Position numbers and translations under genes: made by a program | Shown: one piece after another, positions 18,963 through 26,250 of the stretch | How positions within the stretch are numbered: the first letter of the stretch is position 1 | Layout of the letters: every line of letters starts with the position of its first letter | Assembly (NCBI GenBank): GCA_900320465.1 | Contig: ONSQ01000001.1 | Location: forward strand, 27,365 to 91,364 | Length of the DNA: 64,000 nt | Reading direction: 5' to 3' | Origin: an uncultured Eubacteriales bacterium | GTDB taxonomy: Bacteria; Bacillota; Clostridia; Oscillospirales; Oscillospiraceae | Notes under the pieces: model-generated | What the model saw: only the letters and a program-made list of their open reading frames with translations | The model's database searches: none | What the model was told of the DNA's origin: nothing

Positions 18963-19393
18963 ATATTCGTCCTCCTCATTCCATTCGACTTGCTCTGCCC
19001 TTTTTTGCCCTTCTGAACCTTGCGGCGTGCGATTTTTTCCTGCTTCTGCTCAATATGGGCAAGTGCCTGAGCGTACTGTTCGCCGTCCGTTTCGCACAGC
19101 TGCTTCAGGAAGGCCCGGGCAAAACCCAGGTCTGTGACAGCAGCCATGGTACAGTCGCCTACGCCGAGAGCGCCAGACAGCTCGGCGCGTGTGAAGGGCA
19201 GTTCTACACACTGCGCGCTGTGCCCCGCAAGGGCAAGCTCCGCTTTTCGTTTGTTGGTCTCTCCGGCATCGGACGAAAGCAACAGCAGGCGCGTTTTGCC
19301 TTCCCGCGTCGCATCTGCGGCGCGGTCGGCGCCAATTTCCAAAGCCGAGGCCCTGCGCATCAGACCCAACAGCTTCAAAACGTTATCCCTCAT
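18959..19393 (-). CDS. ylxQ: L7Ae/L30e-family RNA-binding protein (YlxQ-type)
   Basis: The protein has 144 residues. The L7Ae-like core ([41 protein letters not shown]) is followed by a basic tail ([13 protein letters not shown]). Homologues bind kink-turn RNA and lie between the YlxR gene and infB in Firmicutes, as here. It overlaps rnpM by 11 bases and infB by four. The tail is longer than in the roughly 100-residue Bacillus protein. Confidence 0.9.
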   Translation of the reverse strand: MRDNVLKLLGLMRRASALEIGADRAADATREGKTRLLLLSSDAGETNKRKAELALAGHSAQCVELPFTRAELSGALGVGDCTMAAVTDLGFARAFLKQLCETDGEQYAQALAHIEQKQEKIARRKVQKGKKGQSKSNGMRRTNI

Positions 19394-19655
19394 GGCCCGC
19401 CTCCATTTCCTCGCTCAGGCGAGCGTACACCTCGTCGGGGATCGCCGCGGAAAAGGCGCGCTCCAGCGCCTTGCTCCTGACCGCTTTTTTCAGGCATTCG
19501 CCGTTTTTGCAGACATATGCCCCGCGGCCGGAGGCCTTTCCGCGAAAATCAAGACTGATCACGCCCTCCGGCGAGCGTACCACGCGGATCAGCTCACGCT
19601 TTGGCTTCATTTCCCGGCAGCCGAGACACTGCCGCATCGGTATTTTCTTTTCCAT
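19383..19655 (-). CDS. rnpM: YlxR-family RNase P modulator
   Basis: The protein has 90 residues and opens MEKKIPMRQCLGCREMKPKRELIR, with GRGAYVC and CLKKA, the DUF448/YlxR signature. Family members bind RNA and have been described as modulators of RNase P. It sits between nusA and ylxQ as usual. Confidence 0.93.
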   Translation of the reverse strand: MEKKIPMRQCLGCREMKPKRELIRVVRSPEGVISLDFRGKASGRGAYVCKNGECLKKAVRSKALERAFSAAIPDEVYARLSEEMEAGHEG

Positions 19656-19681
19656 GCGTCAGCCGCCGCCTTTCTTAAAAG

Positions 19682-20734
19682 TCAGGAATCCGATTCGCTC
19701 TTGATGTCGATCTTATAGCCGGTCAGCTTCGCCGCGAGGCGGGCGTTCTGGCCTTCCTTGCCGATAGCGAGCGAGAGCTGATTATCCGGTACGATCACGC
19801 GGCAGCTCTTGCCATCCTCCAGCATGGTAACGCTGATGACCTCGGACGGAGAGAGCGAGGCCGCGATATACTCCTCGGGAGTTTCGCTGTACTTGATGAT
19901 ATCGATCTTCTCGCCGCCCAGTTCATTGACGATGCTGGCCACGCGGCCGCCCTTGGGGCCTACGCAGGCCCCGATGGGATCCACGTCGGGATCGTTGGAA
20001 AGGACTGCCATCTTGGTGCGGCTGCCCGCCTCGCGGGCGATGGATTTGATTTCCACGGTGCCGTCGTAGATTTCCGGAACCTCAAGCTCGAACAGGCGCT
20101 TGACAAGGCCGGGATGGGTACGGCTGATCAAAACCTGGGGGCCGCGGGTGGAGTTGCGGACCTCGACTACGTACACCTTGATGCGGTCGCCCTCATGCAG
20201 AGCCTCCGTGCGGATACGCTCATTGGCCGAAAGCATGGCCTCCGTAAACTCGCTGTTGGAGGAAATGCGGATCGAAACAGAGCCGTTCCGCGGCTCGATG
20301 TGGGAAACGACACCGGTCAGAATCTCATGCTCTTTAGAGGTGAACTCCTCGTAAATGATGCCGCGCTCGGCCTCACGGATGCCCTGAATAATGACCTGCT
20401 TGGCGGCCTGAGCGGCGATACGACCGAACTTCTTGGTCTCAACGGGGATGGGAATGACGTCGCCGACCTTGGCGCGCTTGACGATCCGCTTGGCGGCGTC
20501 GGGGTCGATCTCATGAGACGGGTCCTCGACAGTTTCCACAACGGTCTTATTGACGTTCATCTCGATGCGCTTCTTGCTCTCGTCGAGAATGATCTCGACG
20601 TTATCCTCGCAGTTTGGATTGTCGCGGCGAAACGCAGCCAGCATAGCCTGGCGGATTTTGTCGTACATATACTCGCGGGAAATGCCCTTTTCCTTTTCCA
20701 GTTCTTCAATTGCTTCAAAGAATTCAGCGTTCAT
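19682..20734 (-). CDS. nusA: Transcription termination/antitermination protein NusA
   Basis: The protein has 350 residues, the normal short Firmicute form. Domains in order are an N-terminal RNA-polymerase-binding domain (MNAEFFEAIEELEKEKGISREY), S1 (DRIKVYVVEVRN), KH1 (GACVGPKGGRVASIVNELGGEKIDII) and KH2 (QLSLAIGKEGQNARLAAKLTGYKIDI). It promotes pausing and hairpin-dependent termination. The ATG at 20734 has AAAAAGGGG upstream; the longer frame to 20938 is not coding. NusA may act on the terminator in its own operon leader at 21242-21273. Confidence 0.97.
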   Translation of the reverse strand: MNAEFFEAIEELEKEKGISREYMYDKIRQAMLAAFRRDNPNCEDNVEIILDESKKRIEMNVNKTVVETVEDPSHEIDPDAAKRIVKRAKVGDVIPIPVETKKFGRIAAQAAKQVIIQGIREAERGIIYEEFTSKEHEILTGVVSHIEPRNGSVSIRISSNSEFTEAMLSANERIRTEALHEGDRIKVYVVEVRNSTRGPQVLISRTHPGLVKRLFELEVPEIYDGTVEIKSIAREAGSRTKMAVLSNDPDVDPIGACVGPKGGRVASIVNELGGEKIDIIKYSETPEEYIAASLSPSEVISVTMLEDGKSCRVIVPDNQLSLAIGKEGQNARLAAKLTGYKIDIKSESDS

Positions 20735-20750
20735 GATACTTATCCCCTTT

Positions 20751-21206
20751 TTATATCGTTGCGTAGAGTCTGACCTGTGCGGTCTGTGATTTGTCAAAAC
20801 GATGGAGCTTGCCCTTGCTTTCAATGATGGTAGTGCCGTTTTCATAGGCCGCAAGCGTCCCGATATATACCTTGGAGCCGTTGATGGGCTGATAGAGCCG
20901 AACCTCGACCTCGCTCCCCAGGAAAGCCTGGAAATCACTGGGGCGTTTCAGTTCGCGGTCGATCCCGGCTGAGCCAACTTCAAACACATAGCTCTCCGGC
21001 ACCGGGTCGGTCTCGTCCAGGATGGGATCCAGACGGCGGCTGATGCGCTCACAGTCTTCTATGTCAACGCCGCCCTCCTTGTCGATAAGAAGACGCAGAT
21101 AGCGTGTGCCCGCTTCCTTGACGTATTCCACGTCCCACAGCGTGCAGCCCTCTTCCTCCACAACAGGACAGGCGATCTCAGATACACGATCAGTAATTTT
21201 ACTCAT
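20751..21206 (-). CDS. rimP: Ribosome maturation factor RimP
   Basis: The protein has 151 residues. The N-terminal domain has VVEEEGCTLWDVEYVKEAGTRYLRLLIDKEGG, then DCERISRRLDPILDE and the domain boundary VFEVGSAGIDRELK, with an SH3-like C-terminal domain. It is needed for 30S assembly. It is the first gene of the nusA operon, expressed from 21295-21323 through a leader containing a terminator. The start is chosen at ATG 21206; an in-frame GTG two codons upstream is possible. Confidence 0.94.
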   Translation of the reverse strand: MSKITDRVSEIACPVVEEEGCTLWDVEYVKEAGTRYLRLLIDKEGGVDIEDCERISRRLDPILDETDPVPESYVFEVGSAGIDRELKRPSDFQAFLGSEVEVRLYQPINGSKVYIGTLAAYENGTTIIESKGKLHRFDKSQTAQVRLYATI

Positions 21207-21241
21207 ATTCACAACCCCGGAGTCTATCCGTTTTACCTCAC

Positions 21242-21273
21242 AAAAAAGAGTGGGCTGCAACCCACTCTTTTTT
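21242..21273 (-). terminator. Intrinsic terminator inside the rimP-nusA leader
   Basis: Perfect 13-bp arms AAAAAAGAGTGGG (21242-21254) and CCCACTCTTTTTT (21261-21273) with a 6-nt loop and a T6 tract in either direction. It lies downstream of the rimP promoter and upstream of the rimP start, and also behind the vanY-type gene, so it both ends the upstream unit and can attenuate rimP-nusA. Confidence 0.85.
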
Positions 21274-21294
21274 GACCATAATGCTTACTTTGTA

Positions 21295-21323
21295 ATAATA
21301 CCACCCAATGGCAGATATTGCAA
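21295..21323 (-). promoter_or_regulatory. Promoter of the rimP-nusA-infB operon
   Basis: TTGCAA (21323-21318), a 17-bp spacer and TATTAT (21300-21295). Transcription should begin near 21288, about 15 bases before the terminator hairpin, leaving a leader of about 80 nt. Confidence 0.75.
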
Positions 21324-21338
21324 GACTTTTTTTCGGTA

Positions 21339-22169
21339 TCAGCCGTATTTGAATTCCGGATCGTAATGTGCGTAGAATTCCTCGTAGCAGATGCCGTGCT
21401 CCATGATAAAGGTGGCGGCCTCTTCGCCCACATAGCGGTAATGCCAGGGTTCATCCCAACCGGTCAGCAGCAGCTTACGGGTAGGATAGCGCTTGATGAA
21501 CCCATACTCGGCGCAGTGCGCGTCCAGCCAGGCGAACATCTCCTGGTCCATGTTCTCATAGACGAGACGGGAGTAGTTCTTATCCATCAAGTCCACCGCA
21601 AGGCCCAGCTGGTGCTCACTTGTTCCGGGGAACATGACGATCTTCTTGGCTTCCTCGGCCGCCTCCTGATACTGGGGGTCCAAATAGGCTTTCTCCCCCG
21701 TCAGGCCCATGCCGATGGCAATCTGGCTGGCCTTGCTGTTGAAGAGGTTGTTCTGGTATGAATAGGAGCGGTACGCAGCCGTCACATAGATCGTAAAGCC
21801 TGCAGCGCGGCAATCCTCCAGCATTTTCTCCAGATACGGCAGAGCGGCCACATCGAAGAGCTGGTTGTTGGAGCCGCTGATTTTGGCCACATCCGGCTCA
21901 AAGGCGACAGAGAGCAGGTTGTCGGCATTGACCATGCGGTATTGATTGAGTGTAATGTCAATGTCCGGCCAGATATCCACCGTGGGCTCCGGGGTCTCCG
22001 TAACGGAATTCGGATCCACATAAGTCAGTCCGTCCGACTGGATAAATGCGCCTTCGGTACCGCCCAGGATGACGCTGACCTTATTGTCGCTGCGCATCAC
22101 TACGAGCGTGTAGAGCACAAGACACAGCGCGGCCGTAACCAGGATCCACGCCAGTTTATTTCGTCTCAT
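21339..22169 (-). CDS. D-alanyl-D-alanine carboxypeptidase, VanY/M15B family
   Basis: The protein has 276 residues. An N-terminal membrane anchor (LAWILVTAALCLVLYTLVV) precedes an external domain. The zinc motif SEHQLGLAVDL gives His186 and Asp193, and EPWHYRYVG gives His243 as the third ligand. It trims the terminal D-Ala from peptidoglycan stem peptides outside the membrane. A spacer segment at about residues 35-80 is rich in Thr/Pro/Asp. The start at 22169 is chosen over 22190 because of AGGCAGG upstream and because basic RR then directly precedes the membrane helix. Confidence 0.92.
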   Translation of the reverse strand: MRRNKLAWILVTAALCLVLYTLVVMRSDNKVSVILGGTEGAFIQSDGLTYVDPNSVTETPEPTVDIWPDIDITLNQYRMVNADNLLSVAFEPDVAKISGSNNQLFDVAALPYLEKMLEDCRAAGFTIYVTAAYRSYSYQNNLFNSKASQIAIGMGLTGEKAYLDPQYQEAAEEAKKIVMFPGTSEHQLGLAVDLMDKNYSRLVYENMDQEMFAWLDAHCAEYGFIKRYPTRKLLLTGWDEPWHYRYVGEEAATFIMEHGICYEEFYAHYDPEFKYG

Positions 22170-22267
22170 GAGCCGCTGCCTGCCTTTCATTCGGGATTTT
22201 TGTGTATTATAGCACCAAATTATGACGAAAACAAGTCTTCTGATCAGGATAGCGCCGCGTGTGGCGT

Positions 22268-22963
22268 TCAGCGAGACTGCAGAAGCGCTGCGCGCAGCTT
22301 TTCAAGCGCTTTTTTCTCCAGCCGCGAAACGTAGGAGCGGCTGATTCCGCAGCTCTCCGCGGTCTCCATCTGCGTGCGTCCCTCGCCCCCGTTAAGACCG
22401 TAGCGCAATATGATGATGCTCCTTTCCCGCTCATCCAGGCAGTCGTTCACCGCCTTTCGCAGCAGCAGGCGAAGTTCGCTTTCACACAGCCGCTCATCCA
22501 GATCTTCTTCCGTCGCCACCACATCCAACAGCGACAGCGAGCCGTTGTCGCCATCCGTTTCAATTGCCTCCGACAAGCTCAGATCTCCAGCGGACTTTCG
22601 GCGGCTGCGAAAATGCATGAGGATTTCGTTTTCGATGCAGCGGCTGGCATAGGTTGTCAGCCGGACGCCTTTCTTGGGCTGAAAGGTGTTGATGCCCTTG
22701 ATAAGTCCGATCGTGCCGATGGAAATCAGGTCGTCGGCCTCATCACTCTGGGCATAGTACTTTTTCACGATGTGTGCAACCAGTCTCAGGTTGTGTTCAA
22801 TGAGTGTATTGCGCGCATCCAGATCTCCTTTTTCCCAGAGATACAGAAAGTGCTCCTCCTCTTCCCGACTCAGCGGTTTGGGGAAAGAGTCCCCCGGCGC
22901 AATACGCAGCATCAGCAGGAGGCTGTTCATAAGCAGGAGAAACGCGGTTTCGATCAATTTCAT
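22268..22963 (-). CDS. sigK: RNA polymerase sporulation sigma factor SigK
   Basis: The protein has 231 residues. Region 2 reads LIEHNLRLVAHIVKKYY, DLISIGTIGLIKGI and RLTTYASRCIENEILMHFRS; region 4 ends with GISRSYVSRLEKKALEKLR. This matches SigK, the late mother-cell sigma factor. The first ~25 residues (KLIETAFLLLMNSLLLMLRI) are hydrophobic like a pro-sequence, suggesting membrane-held pro-SigK cleaved by an SpoIVFB-type protease. The gene is continuous, with no skin-like element. ATG 22963 is preceded by a GTG that could also start. Confidence 0.93.
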   Translation of the reverse strand: MKLIETAFLLLMNSLLLMLRIAPGDSFPKPLSREEEEHFLYLWEKGDLDARNTLIEHNLRLVAHIVKKYYAQSDEADDLISIGTIGLIKGINTFQPKKGVRLTTYASRCIENEILMHFRSRRKSAGDLSLSEAIETDGDNGSLSLLDVVATEEDLDERLCESELRLLLRKAVNDCLDERERSIIILRYGLNGGEGRTQMETAESCGISRSYVSRLEKKALEKLRAALLQSR

Positions 22964-23012
22964 CACCCCGTTTCATCTTATTCCGACACAGTATCGCTCC
23001 ATGACTGGCCTT

Positions 23013-23048
23013 GAAAAAAGAGATAGCGAAGCCTTCCGCTCCGCTATC
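23013..23048 (-). terminator. Intrinsic terminator after the 72-aa membrane protein gene
   Basis: Arms GATAGCG (23022-23028) and CGCTATC (23042-23048) with an inner AGC/GCT pair and a T6 tract on the minus strand, directly after the stop at 23058. Confidence 0.75.
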
Positions 23049-23057
23049 CGCATTCCA

Positions 23058-23276
23058 TTATTTGTGCAGGCAGTGGCCCTTTGGTGCTTCGGGCAGTTCC
23101 TCGCCCTTCACAAGCGCCTCGATCACCCGGTGGTGAATGCCGAGGAAATAACCGATGCAAAGAAGAAACGCGCCGCAGATCACGGCGCGGCAGACGCGCT
23201 TGATGATCTTCTTCAATTTCTTGGCCGCCTTCTTCTTGTCTTTGATCATTTCTTTTTCTTCCTTGTGTTCCTTCAT
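23058..23276 (-). CDS. Small Lys-rich single-pass membrane protein
   Basis: The protein has 72 residues. Residues 1-28 are very basic and charged (MKEHKEEKEMIKDKKKAAKKLKK), then one membrane helix (VICGAFLLCIGYFLGI) and a short tail ending APKGHCLHK. AGAAGGGAG precedes the ATG with good spacing, and a terminator follows directly, so it is a real, separately transcribed gene. No family was recognised. The charge pattern predicts the N-terminus inside the cell. Confidence 0.7.
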   Translation of the reverse strand: MKEHKEEKEMIKDKKKAAKKLKKIIKRVCRAVICGAFLLCIGYFLGIHHRVIEALVKGEELPEAPKGHCLHK

Positions 23277-23348
23277 GTTCGTTGACTCCCTTCTATTTTG
23301 ATTTCACAGTTTCAGCTTACTCGGGCTTTGCCGCTCGCTGTACTTGTA

Positions 23349-23942
23349 TCAGGAAAGCGGGCCGAACCGGCTCAGCGGCCAGATGCGGAAAAACACTTTC
23401 CCCACCAGCTGCTCCGCGCTGACACAGCCAAGAGCGGTGTTGCGCGAGTCCACAGACACCGCCCGATTATCTCCCATGACGAAAAGAGAATTGCCAGGCA
23501 CGGTAAATGGCAATGCGATGTTGCATGGTCCCAGCGTTTTCTGTTCCAGATACGGCTCCGGGATCGCCATCCCATCGACCAGAACATTTCCGGCCGCATC
23601 CAGTTCGATCCTCCGTCCGCCCAGGCCGATAACACGCTTGACCAGAATGCTGTTGTGATAATAAAAAGCTGCCAGCTCGCCCTCGCTCACGTCAGTTCCC
23701 TTGTGCGCCAGCACCATATCACCCGCCTGGAGCGTAGGCGTCATGGCGTCGCCGCCGATGCGCAGCACCGGCAGGAACAGCCCGGAAGTCAGGATCAGCA
23801 AAGCGCACATCACCAGTAAAAGTGCGATCACCCAGCCAAGCATGCGGAAAACACGCCGTCTGGCTTTCACGCGCCTGAGTTCCTCCTCCAACTGGCCAAG
23901 TGTGATTTCCGTCCCCGGCATCACAGTATCTTCATCGTTCAT
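23349..23942 (-). CDS. Signal peptidase I-like protein with Ala in place of the catalytic Ser
   Basis: The protein has 197 residues: cytoplasmic tail, membrane helix at about 35-54, external peptidase domain. The S26 boxes are all present: GDAMTPTLQAGD (box B), LVKRVIGLGG with general-base Lys102, and MGDNRAVSVDSRN (box E). In box B the nucleophile Ser expected before MTPTL is Ala66 (codon GCC at 23747-23745). Catalysis by the normal Ser-Lys dyad should therefore be impossible, so this may be a substrate-binding or regulatory homologue, like the inactive SpsA described in staphylococci. The start at 23942 has GGAG eight bases upstream. It follows the coiled-coil gene in one operon. Confidence 0.88.
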   Translation of the reverse strand: MNDEDTVMPGTEITLGQLEEELRRVKARRRVFRMLGWVIALLLVMCALLILTSGLFLPVLRIGGDAMTPTLQAGDMVLAHKGTDVSEGELAAFYYHNSILVKRVIGLGGRRIELDAAGNVLVDGMAIPEPYLEQKTLGPCNIALPFTVPGNSLFVMGDNRAVSVDSRNTALGCVSAEQLVGKVFFRIWPLSRFGPLS

Positions 23943-23944
23943 GC

Positions 23945-24316
23945 TCACAGCTCCGACAGTGTTCTGGGTCCCGCCTTGCGCTCCAGCAGAGTAAGCAGGA
24001 TCTCCGCGGTCTCTTTGGAAGCTGCGGCTGCCCGCTCGGCACGCTCCGCAGCTGAGTCCAGCCGTGCCAGCGATTCCCGCATGCTCTCCCCTGCCGCCGG
24101 AGTCGCCTCATCGTCGGTGCTTTTCGCCTCCTCATGGAGCGTTTTGAGCAGCTTATCCACCCGGTCACGCTCTGCGCGGAGACGCTCCTCCGCCTGGAGA
24201 CGCCGCTCCTTTTCCTCTTGAAGCAAGGTATTGAGCGTATCAATGGTCTTGCGCTGCTCAATCATCTGTTCAAGCAGCTCCGCGCGGCTCAGATGCCGTA
24301 GCTCTCGATCATTCAT
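23945..24316 (-). CDS. Small coiled-coil protein paired with the signal peptidase-like gene
   Basis: The protein has 123 residues, with no signal peptide or membrane helix. It opens MNDRELRHLSRAELLEQMI, then a continuous predicted coiled coil at about 18-70 (TLLQEEKERRLQAEERLRAERDRV), a Thr/Asp/Ala linker and a second helix. From memory, small proteins with a similar RAELLE opening occur beside S26 peptidases in Clostridia, usually unnamed. GGAGAG lies upstream of the ATG. A near-consensus promoter precedes it, and only three bases separate it from the peptidase-like gene. Function unknown. Confidence 0.72.
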   Translation of the reverse strand: MNDRELRHLSRAELLEQMIEQRKTIDTLNTLLQEEKERRLQAEERLRAERDRVDKLLKTLHEEAKSTDDEATPAAGESMRESLARLDSAAERAERAAAASKETAEILLTLLERKAGPRTLSEL

Positions 24317-24377
24317 GCTTCTCTCTCCTCTCCGTGCCGGCAGCACACATCATCCGGGACAGGCCATGTTTTCTTTC

Positions 24378-24406
24378 ACTATACCGCGCTAAATGAGTCC
24401 GGTCAA
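24378..24406 (-). promoter_or_regulatory. Sigma-A promoter of the coiled-coil/peptidase-like operon
   Basis: TTGACC (24406-24401), a 17-bp spacer and TATAGT (24383-24378), about 60 bp upstream of the coiled-coil gene. Confidence 0.75.
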
Positions 24407-24452
24407 CAATGAATTGACCGCGCTTTCACTCTTTTTTCAACAGAAAGATGCG

Positions 24453-24482
24453 AAAAGCGGGATCGCGAACCCGCGACCCCGC
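24453..24482 (-). terminator. Intrinsic terminator after the acyl-CoA ligase
   Basis: Arms 24457-24467 and 24472-24482 (GCGGG..TCGCG pairing with one mismatch), TTTTCGC following on the minus strand, 11 bases after the ligase stop. Confidence 0.7.
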
Positions 24483-24493
24483 TCCAGAATTCT

Positions 24494-26233
24494 TTATGCC
24501 TTGACTGTCTCCGCCTCTGCGGCTTTGATTTTGGCCAGTTCCTGCTCCTCCAGTTCGCGGTAAGCGACCTTGCCAACCAGCGTCTTGGGCATATCCTCAC
24601 GGAACTCGATGTCATAGGGCATGGCGTATTTGGCAATATGCTTCCGGCAATACGCCATCAGCGTCTCCTTAGTCTCCTCGTTGGCCGGGACACCGGCTGC
24701 GAGCTTGACAAAGGCCTTGACCTTCTGCATCCGATAGGGATCAGGCACGCCGATAACGCAGCTCATCTGAACCAGCTCATGGGCGTCCAGAATGTTTTCC
24801 AACTGTCCGGGGTAGACGTTGTAGCCGGAAGAGATAATCATCCGCTTGGCTCTTCCGCGGAAGTATACAAAGCCCTCCTCGTCCATGGTACCGAGATCGC
24901 CGGTATAGACCCAGGTGAGCCCGTCGGCGTGGTGACGCAGCGTCTGGGCAGTCTCGTCGGGATGCTTCATGTACTCCTTCATGACCGTGGGGCCGGCCAG
25001 CAGGATCTCGCCCTCTTCGCCGTAGGGCAGCTCCCGGTCGGTGCCGGGCGCGACGATCTTGATGTAAGTATCCGGGAAAGGCACGCCGATCGAGCCCTCC
25101 TTGAACATGTGCGGAGGAGTCAGGCAGCAGGCCGTCACCGTCTCGGTGGTGCCGTAGCCCTCGCGGACCTGGATAACGGCGTTGCGATCATACAGGAACT
25201 TGTCGAACTTCTTCTTCAGTTCCACGCTCAGACTGTCGCCGCCGGAGAACACGCCCTTCAAGCTGCTGAGATCGGCGTTTTCCATGCTCTTCATGCGCAG
25301 CATGGCCTCGTAGAGCGTTGGCACGCCTGCGATAAAGTTGCAGCGATTCTTGACCACCTGTTTGGCGTAGTCCTTGGGATTGACGCGCGGGATCAGGATG
25401 CAGCAGCCGCCGTTCATCAGCATGGAGTGAATGCAAACGCCAAGACCGAAGCCATGGAACATGGGCATAGCCGACAGCATCTTGTCACCGGCATGGAACA
25501 TGGGGTTGGTGGCAATGATCTGTGTGCCGAGCGCGTTGAAGTTTTTGTTGGTCAGTACGATACCCTTGGTTTTGCCGGTTGTGCCGCCGGAGTACAGGAT
25601 GACCGCGCTGTCGCTCCCCTGCCGCGCGACCTTGTAGTTATAGAAGCAGGCCTTGGACAGGCGCATGAACTCGTTCCAGCGAATCACCGGTGCGTCCTTG
25701 GGGATCTTCTTGATCTTTCGGCCCTCGGTGAGCATATAGCCTGCCTTCAACGGCTGAGAGAGCGCATCCTTGACAGAGGCAATGATGATGTTGACTACTT
25801 TGGTGTTGTTGCGCACGCTCTCAAACTTATGATAAAACTGATCAAGCGTGATGGCGGTAACGCTCTCGGACTCGTTGAGATAGAACTCGATCTCTTTCTC
25901 GGCAGACAGCGGGTGCACCATGTTGGCCACGGCGCCCACCATGTTCACGGCATAGAACATATAGATGGCCTGGGGGCAGTTGGGCAGCGCAATGGTGACC
26001 TTGTCGTTCTCGCGTACGCCGATAGTTTTGAGAGCGCGGGCGCACTTTTCAATTTCCTGCAGCATGCTGCGATAGCTGGTAGCGCGTCCCATAAAAGTAA
26101 ACGCGGTATAATCCGGATACTTCTCCGCGGCGAGACGCACAGCCTCCACCATGGAGCCTTCGAAATAATCCAGATGCAGCGGGATATCCTCGGTATGTCC
26201 CGCCCAGGGTGTTTTAGCGGTAATCTGTTCCAT
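24494..26233 (-). CDS. AMP-forming acyl-CoA ligase (fatty-acid type)
   Basis: The protein has 579 residues. The AMP-binding motif YSGGTTGKTKGI, then EGYGTTETV, YTGDLGTMDEEGFVYFRGRAKRMI and C-terminal PKTLVGKVAYREL with the catalytic Lys are all conserved. It activates a carboxylic acid, probably a fatty acid, as acyl-AMP and then acyl-CoA. It is the second gene after a CAT-like acyltransferase (17-bp gap), so the pair probably activates and transfers an acyl group. No acyl carrier gene is next to them. Confidence 0.92.
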   Translation of the reverse strand: MEQITAKTPWAGHTEDIPLHLDYFEGSMVEAVRLAAEKYPDYTAFTFMGRATSYRSMLQEIEKCARALKTIGVRENDKVTIALPNCPQAIYMFYAVNMVGAVANMVHPLSAEKEIEFYLNESESVTAITLDQFYHKFESVRNNTKVVNIIIASVKDALSQPLKAGYMLTEGRKIKKIPKDAPVIRWNEFMRLSKACFYNYKVARQGSDSAVILYSGGTTGKTKGIVLTNKNFNALGTQIIATNPMFHAGDKMLSAMPMFHGFGLGVCIHSMLMNGGCCILIPRVNPKDYAKQVVKNRCNFIAGVPTLYEAMLRMKSMENADLSSLKGVFSGGDSLSVELKKKFDKFLYDRNAVIQVREGYGTTETVTACCLTPPHMFKEGSIGVPFPDTYIKIVAPGTDRELPYGEEGEILLAGPTVMKEYMKHPDETAQTLRHHADGLTWVYTGDLGTMDEEGFVYFRGRAKRMIISSGYNVYPGQLENILDAHELVQMSCVIGVPDPYRMQKVKAFVKLAAGVPANEETKETLMAYCRKHIAKYAMPYDIEFREDMPKTLVGKVAYRELEEQELAKIKAAEAETVKA

Positions 26234-26250
26234 AGCGATACAGTCCTTTG

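Noticed and set aside
16173-19016. 947-codon plus-strand open frame opposite infB.
   Set aside because: It is the antisense shadow of a GC-rich conserved gene; infB and rbfA on the minus strand have full family motifs.
20735-20938. 68-residue N-terminal extension of nusA.
   Set aside because: It overlaps rimP, and NusA homologues begin at the MNAEFFEAI region, which has a good ribosome binding site.
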